Origin: Selaginella moellendorffii
Taxonomy: Eukaryota; Streptophyta; Lycopodiopsida; Selaginellales; Selaginellaceae
Reading direction: 5' to 3'
NCBI RefSeq assembly: GCF_000143415.4
Contig: NW_003314264.1
Coordinates: forward strand, 512,124 to 576,123
DNA: 64,000 bases
A program made the position numbers and the translations under genes. Below the pieces are notes generated by a model, which ran no database searches, had not been told where the DNA came from, and worked only from the letters and a program-made list of their open reading frames with translations. This document shows positions 60,901-64,000 of this stretch, piece after piece; the stretch's first letter is position 1; each line of letters begins with the position of its first letter.

Positions 60901-62212
60901 GCCTCGTCCATTCTACAGAAACATAAAACCATTAGCAAGATGAGGCAAAAAGCAAAACGACGTACATTGGTAGGTCGGGTCCATTCCCATCGTCACCATG
61001 GTCTCCTCCCTTTCCATCTCCTTGGTTGCCTTCAGTCATCATCATTTGCATTTTCTGCTGCTTTAGCTTCCAGCTCTCCAACCTCTCTTTCCAGGCCACG
61101 CTTCCATAGCCATAAGATGCCAGATCCTTATCAGGATCCATCATGGATCTGGGTTGAACTGTGACGACAAAACAAATATATCGTTTAATACAGCGTGCGT
61201 GTGCCATATCATCGTTAACACCAACCTTGAAGGTTCGGATCGATGTAAGGAAGAGGGTGTACGCGTTTTCCACCGAGCATAGGTGGCACAACGATTGCAT
61301 GATGGTCGGGAGGAATTCCATGGAGCTCTCCAGAAAACTGGTAAAAAGACAAAAGAGAGTGGTGAGTTTGCATGTAATCTAGCAGAAAAAAGATAAAAGA
61401 AAAAAAGTGAAAGCCACAGAAAAAGCTAGGCAGAAAGTTACCATCTCTCCGTTGGTGAGCAGAGGATGCCTTGGCTGGATGGGCTGCATCATATCCGGCG
61501 GCAAGTCCTGCTCGTCCCCGCGCCCATAGCTCATGTGCCCATGCAGCATTGCCTCGGCAATGTGCTGCTGCCTCTCCTGGCGATCCTCATTGAAATTAAA
61601 CTCGTTCTCGAGATCGTCAACATCGTCCTCGTCCTCGTCTCCCTCGACGCGAGGGCTACCTGCATTCGCCCAACAGGAAAAGGAAAACCCAGTAAGCCAC
61701 AGCTCCTGCGAACCCGAGCAAAGATCACGCTAGCTCTTTACCTTTGTGGCGCCGGTATCGCGTTTTACACTGGGGGCACGACTGGTTTCCATCCTTGCGC
61801 TCGTACTCGTAGCAAGGGCGACACACCGGGAAGGCACACTCGTTGCACGCAACGAAGAGCTCGCCATCGACTGTACACCCGACGTCATCCCCACAGATTT
61901 GGCAGACTTGGCCGTTGAGGTGCTTCAATGGCTTCACCTGCATTGAGCAAATAAATCCACCAACATCATCCAACGAGGCCAACCACCAAGAACAAAACAA
62001 AAGAAAAGAGAGATTGCGCGAAAAGGCCCGAGAGCCCGAGGCCAGGCCGCCCGGGCCTAGGATTCCCGGCCAGATGCGCGAAATTCGAGAGAAAAGAAAG
62101 AAATCTCGAGCAAGGAGAGGAGATTTTGGCGTACCCCGTCTCCTTCCTGCCGGATGACCACCAGCTCGTTGCGATTGTGCGACCCCGCGACTAATCCCGC
62201 GCTCGCCTCCAT
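57978..62212 (-). CDS. CESA: Cellulose synthase catalytic subunit (CESA)
   Basis: About 14 exons encode roughly 1080 residues. Exon 1 (62135-62212) starts [20 protein letters not shown], which fixes the start at 62212. Exon 2 (61742-61937) holds the RING-type zinc finger ([31 protein letters not shown]). Two transmembrane helices ([12 protein letters not shown]) follow. The GT2 catalytic loop has [10 protein letters not shown] (first Asp), [11 protein letters not shown] (DxD), VTEDILTGF (TED) and QVLRW (QxxRW). Six more helices end at 57978 with LQQCGLNC. All catalytic residues are present. CESA proteins form the plasma-membrane rosette that polymerises glucose from UDP-glucose into cellulose. 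The second plant-specific region has the cysteine-rich [14 protein letters not shown]. The clade (primary or secondary wall) cannot be set without a tree. Confidence 0.95.
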
Positions 62213-64000
62213 TGGCCGCCAAAAACCCCCCCGGATCGAAATATCACCCGATCACTCCTCCCCCGCGATGGATTCGCGGCGGCGCTGCCGTGGCGACGAT
62301 GAATCGGGGCCGAAATCCCGCTCCTGCTGCTGGCGCCGTGCAAATGCGGCCCCGCATTCACGCGAGACAAAAGCTCCCAGCGGCGATCTTCACAATGCCG
62401 CGCCTCCAACCTCGCGAGATCGCTGTGCCTGGGCCGCGCGGTCACGCTGCATGCCCTCGCCCTCGCGAGCCACCACAAAAAACGCTAAAACGCGCACACT
62501 CTCACTACCAGGCACACGAGAGCTCCCCATCATTCGCCATGCCCAAAAAAATGAAGGTCTCCGCCGCCAGAATATCCCCCACGCCGCCGGAATATCCTTC
62601 CCCCGCGCACGTGCCTGGCTGCCCGCGGGCAGCGGGCCGGACAGCTAGCTCGGAAGCGGAATAGGTGGCCTCCGTAACCCGAGCCCGCCAAAGGCCAGGT
62701 GGCGGGCAGATTCCCCAGAGTAGGTGGCGGGAATATGCCCCGCCGTGTGGCGGCCACTACTAACGTATGACATGATGTCCTGGAAAAGTTTGCGATACAA
62801 GGCAATCTGACGCTCATGACACGTGGAAAATCACTATTACGATTATGATCGCACCCGGGTCAAAGCTAAATCTTGCTTTAGGGTTTACGCGGGTTCGCGC
62901 CAGCCTGGCATGCCCTAGCGCCGTCAGCTAACGGCGGGCAGCGTGGGCCTGCCCGGGGTTTACCCCCAACCCCACTGTTTGTGTGGAAAAAAAGGGTGGT
63001 GCACAAGGCTTATATGTTGGTTTGTGACAGCCAGCTTGTCCTCCTCTTTCTTTTTTGCTTTCAATTATCAACTTCATTGCTGTCCCTGCTGTGTTGCATG
63101 CCCCATTGTTTTTTTTTTCCTCTCTTTGCTTTGCCTGTGCGACTAGTGGTGCCCGTCTACATCTTTGCTTGTCCCTCTCACACAGCCCCTTTCTTTGCTT
63201 CGCTTTCTTTGCTTGTGTTCGTCTTTGGCTGCCAATAAAAACACCCCATTGACAAGCGCGCAAGTCCATAAACTTGGAGCTTTGTCTGTTTTGTTGTTGA
63301 GCTCTCTTTCCACGCTCGAGAACGATTTACGTTAATGTACCATTTAAAGTGTCGTGGCGCGGTGTCCCCACCCATATGGCATTTTGGCAGCCCGGCCAGG
63401 AGTCAGTTGCAACGAGAAAGCATCGCTTGACTTCGCCTGGGATACAACGCGCGTCACATCAAAACAGAGGTTACTCTTACCCCTCCAGGAGGATCAAAGC
63501 CGATCCGGGAAAACAAAAACTGTCTGTGCTGGTGTACTACTGTAGTGTAGTGTAGTCGTGTCGCTCCTACGTTTCGGTGGCAGACGGTCCGGCTGGAAAA
63601 TGAAAAGGAGAAAAATCAGAAAGTGAATATCGAGTGAACTCCTTTACCAGTAGGATCAGATGCAGTAAGAGGGGGAGGATGTCGGTGTGGTTTTTGTGGG
63701 AAATCTTCCCACTTTGCGGCTTTTAAGACCTTCCTGCCAATCTCCCAGGCGCTTTTCATTTGCTTTTCCCCCCTGACGTTGACATGAAATGTCTCCTATT
63801 GGGACGCGTCCTATGCTTGAATCTCACTCCACCTAAATGTCCCGTCCTTAAAAACTGGACTAAGTTAGTCCACGAGAGAGAGAGAGAGAGAGAGAATGAA
63901 AAGAAAAGCATACGCTTGCCTGGGAGAGATGGCCCAACATGAAAGGCTCACGGGGCCACTAGATTTGCACATGGCTCCACCGCTGCTACACTGGATACTG
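62213..64000. other. CESA upstream region
   Basis: The stretch next to 62213 should be the CESA leader and promoter. It is GC-rich to about 62750, which opens several long but motif-free frames, then pyrimidine-rich (about 63040-63240). A (GA)n run lies at 63874-63894. No gene, tRNA or mobile element is recognised up to the window end. Confidence 0.45.
63874..63894. repeat. (GA)n microsatellite
   Basis: About ten GA dimers. A simple sequence repeat. Confidence 0.9.

Noticed and set aside
61725-62222. CESA start at 62222 (MAANGGERG...)
   Set aside because: That frame crosses the first intron. The ATG at 62212 gives the expected CESA N-terminus and an in-frame join to the zinc-finger exon.
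62154-62664. Plus-strand frames of 150-165 residues upstream of CESA
   Set aside because: They arise from GC-rich promoter sequence; composition is biased and no domain is seen.

Overview
The window is nuclear DNA of a land plant. The plant-specific content (a cellulose synthase catalytic subunit, an R2R3-MYB factor, a DUF26 receptor kinase, a plastid biotin carboxylase, an auxin-conjugate amidohydrolase), the very short introns (about 45-60 bp in most genes) and the close gene spacing all fit a lycophyte such as Selaginella. The species is an inference from gene style, not a database match.

Layout. From 1 to about 15600 is a nest of decayed mobile elements: an LTR retrotransposon (element A) whose left end is a 3 kb palindrome of inverted LTR copies, a TRIM inside it, a hAT transposon inside its 3' LTR, then a Ty3/gypsy remnant whose integrase is interrupted by a second TRIM. 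From 16258 to 26669 an RCC1-repeat gene, an acyl-protein-thioesterase-like hydrolase and two poorly known genes are mixed with decayed RCC1 fragments, an AT-rich block and a foldback-like element with 280-300 bp inverted repeats. From 26773 to 42160 lies a compact run: METTL4 (+), a cysteine-rich receptor-like kinase (+), a WDR7-like WD40 protein (-), an ILR1-like amidohydrolase (+), a SEC14 lipid-transfer protein (-) and an R2R3-MYB (-). From 45190 to 53584 an F-box gene and a calcineurin-like metallophosphoesterase gene sit among broken copies of both, with a cis-prenyltransferase relic and a tRNA-Ser. From 53835 to 62212 are plastid biotin carboxylase (+), an HP1-like chromo protein (-), NAA38 (-) and CESA (-).

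No operon-like logic links these genes. The shared pattern is divergent pairs with short common promoters (metallophosphoesterase/biotin carboxylase, WDR7/ILR1) and convergent pairs with only 140-200 bp between stops. Gene models were built by reading both strands and requiring in-frame joins at GT-AG or GC-AG introns; for most genes the exon lengths sum to a multiple of three. No clearly new defence or biosynthetic system is visible. The points most worth a second look are the palindromic LTR, the hAT with a perfect 8 bp target duplication and one intact frame broken only by stop codons, the transition-decayed copies, the in-frame TGA formed at an RCC1 splice junction, four GC-AG introns in three genes, and a multi-exon gene of unknown family at 17204-18997.
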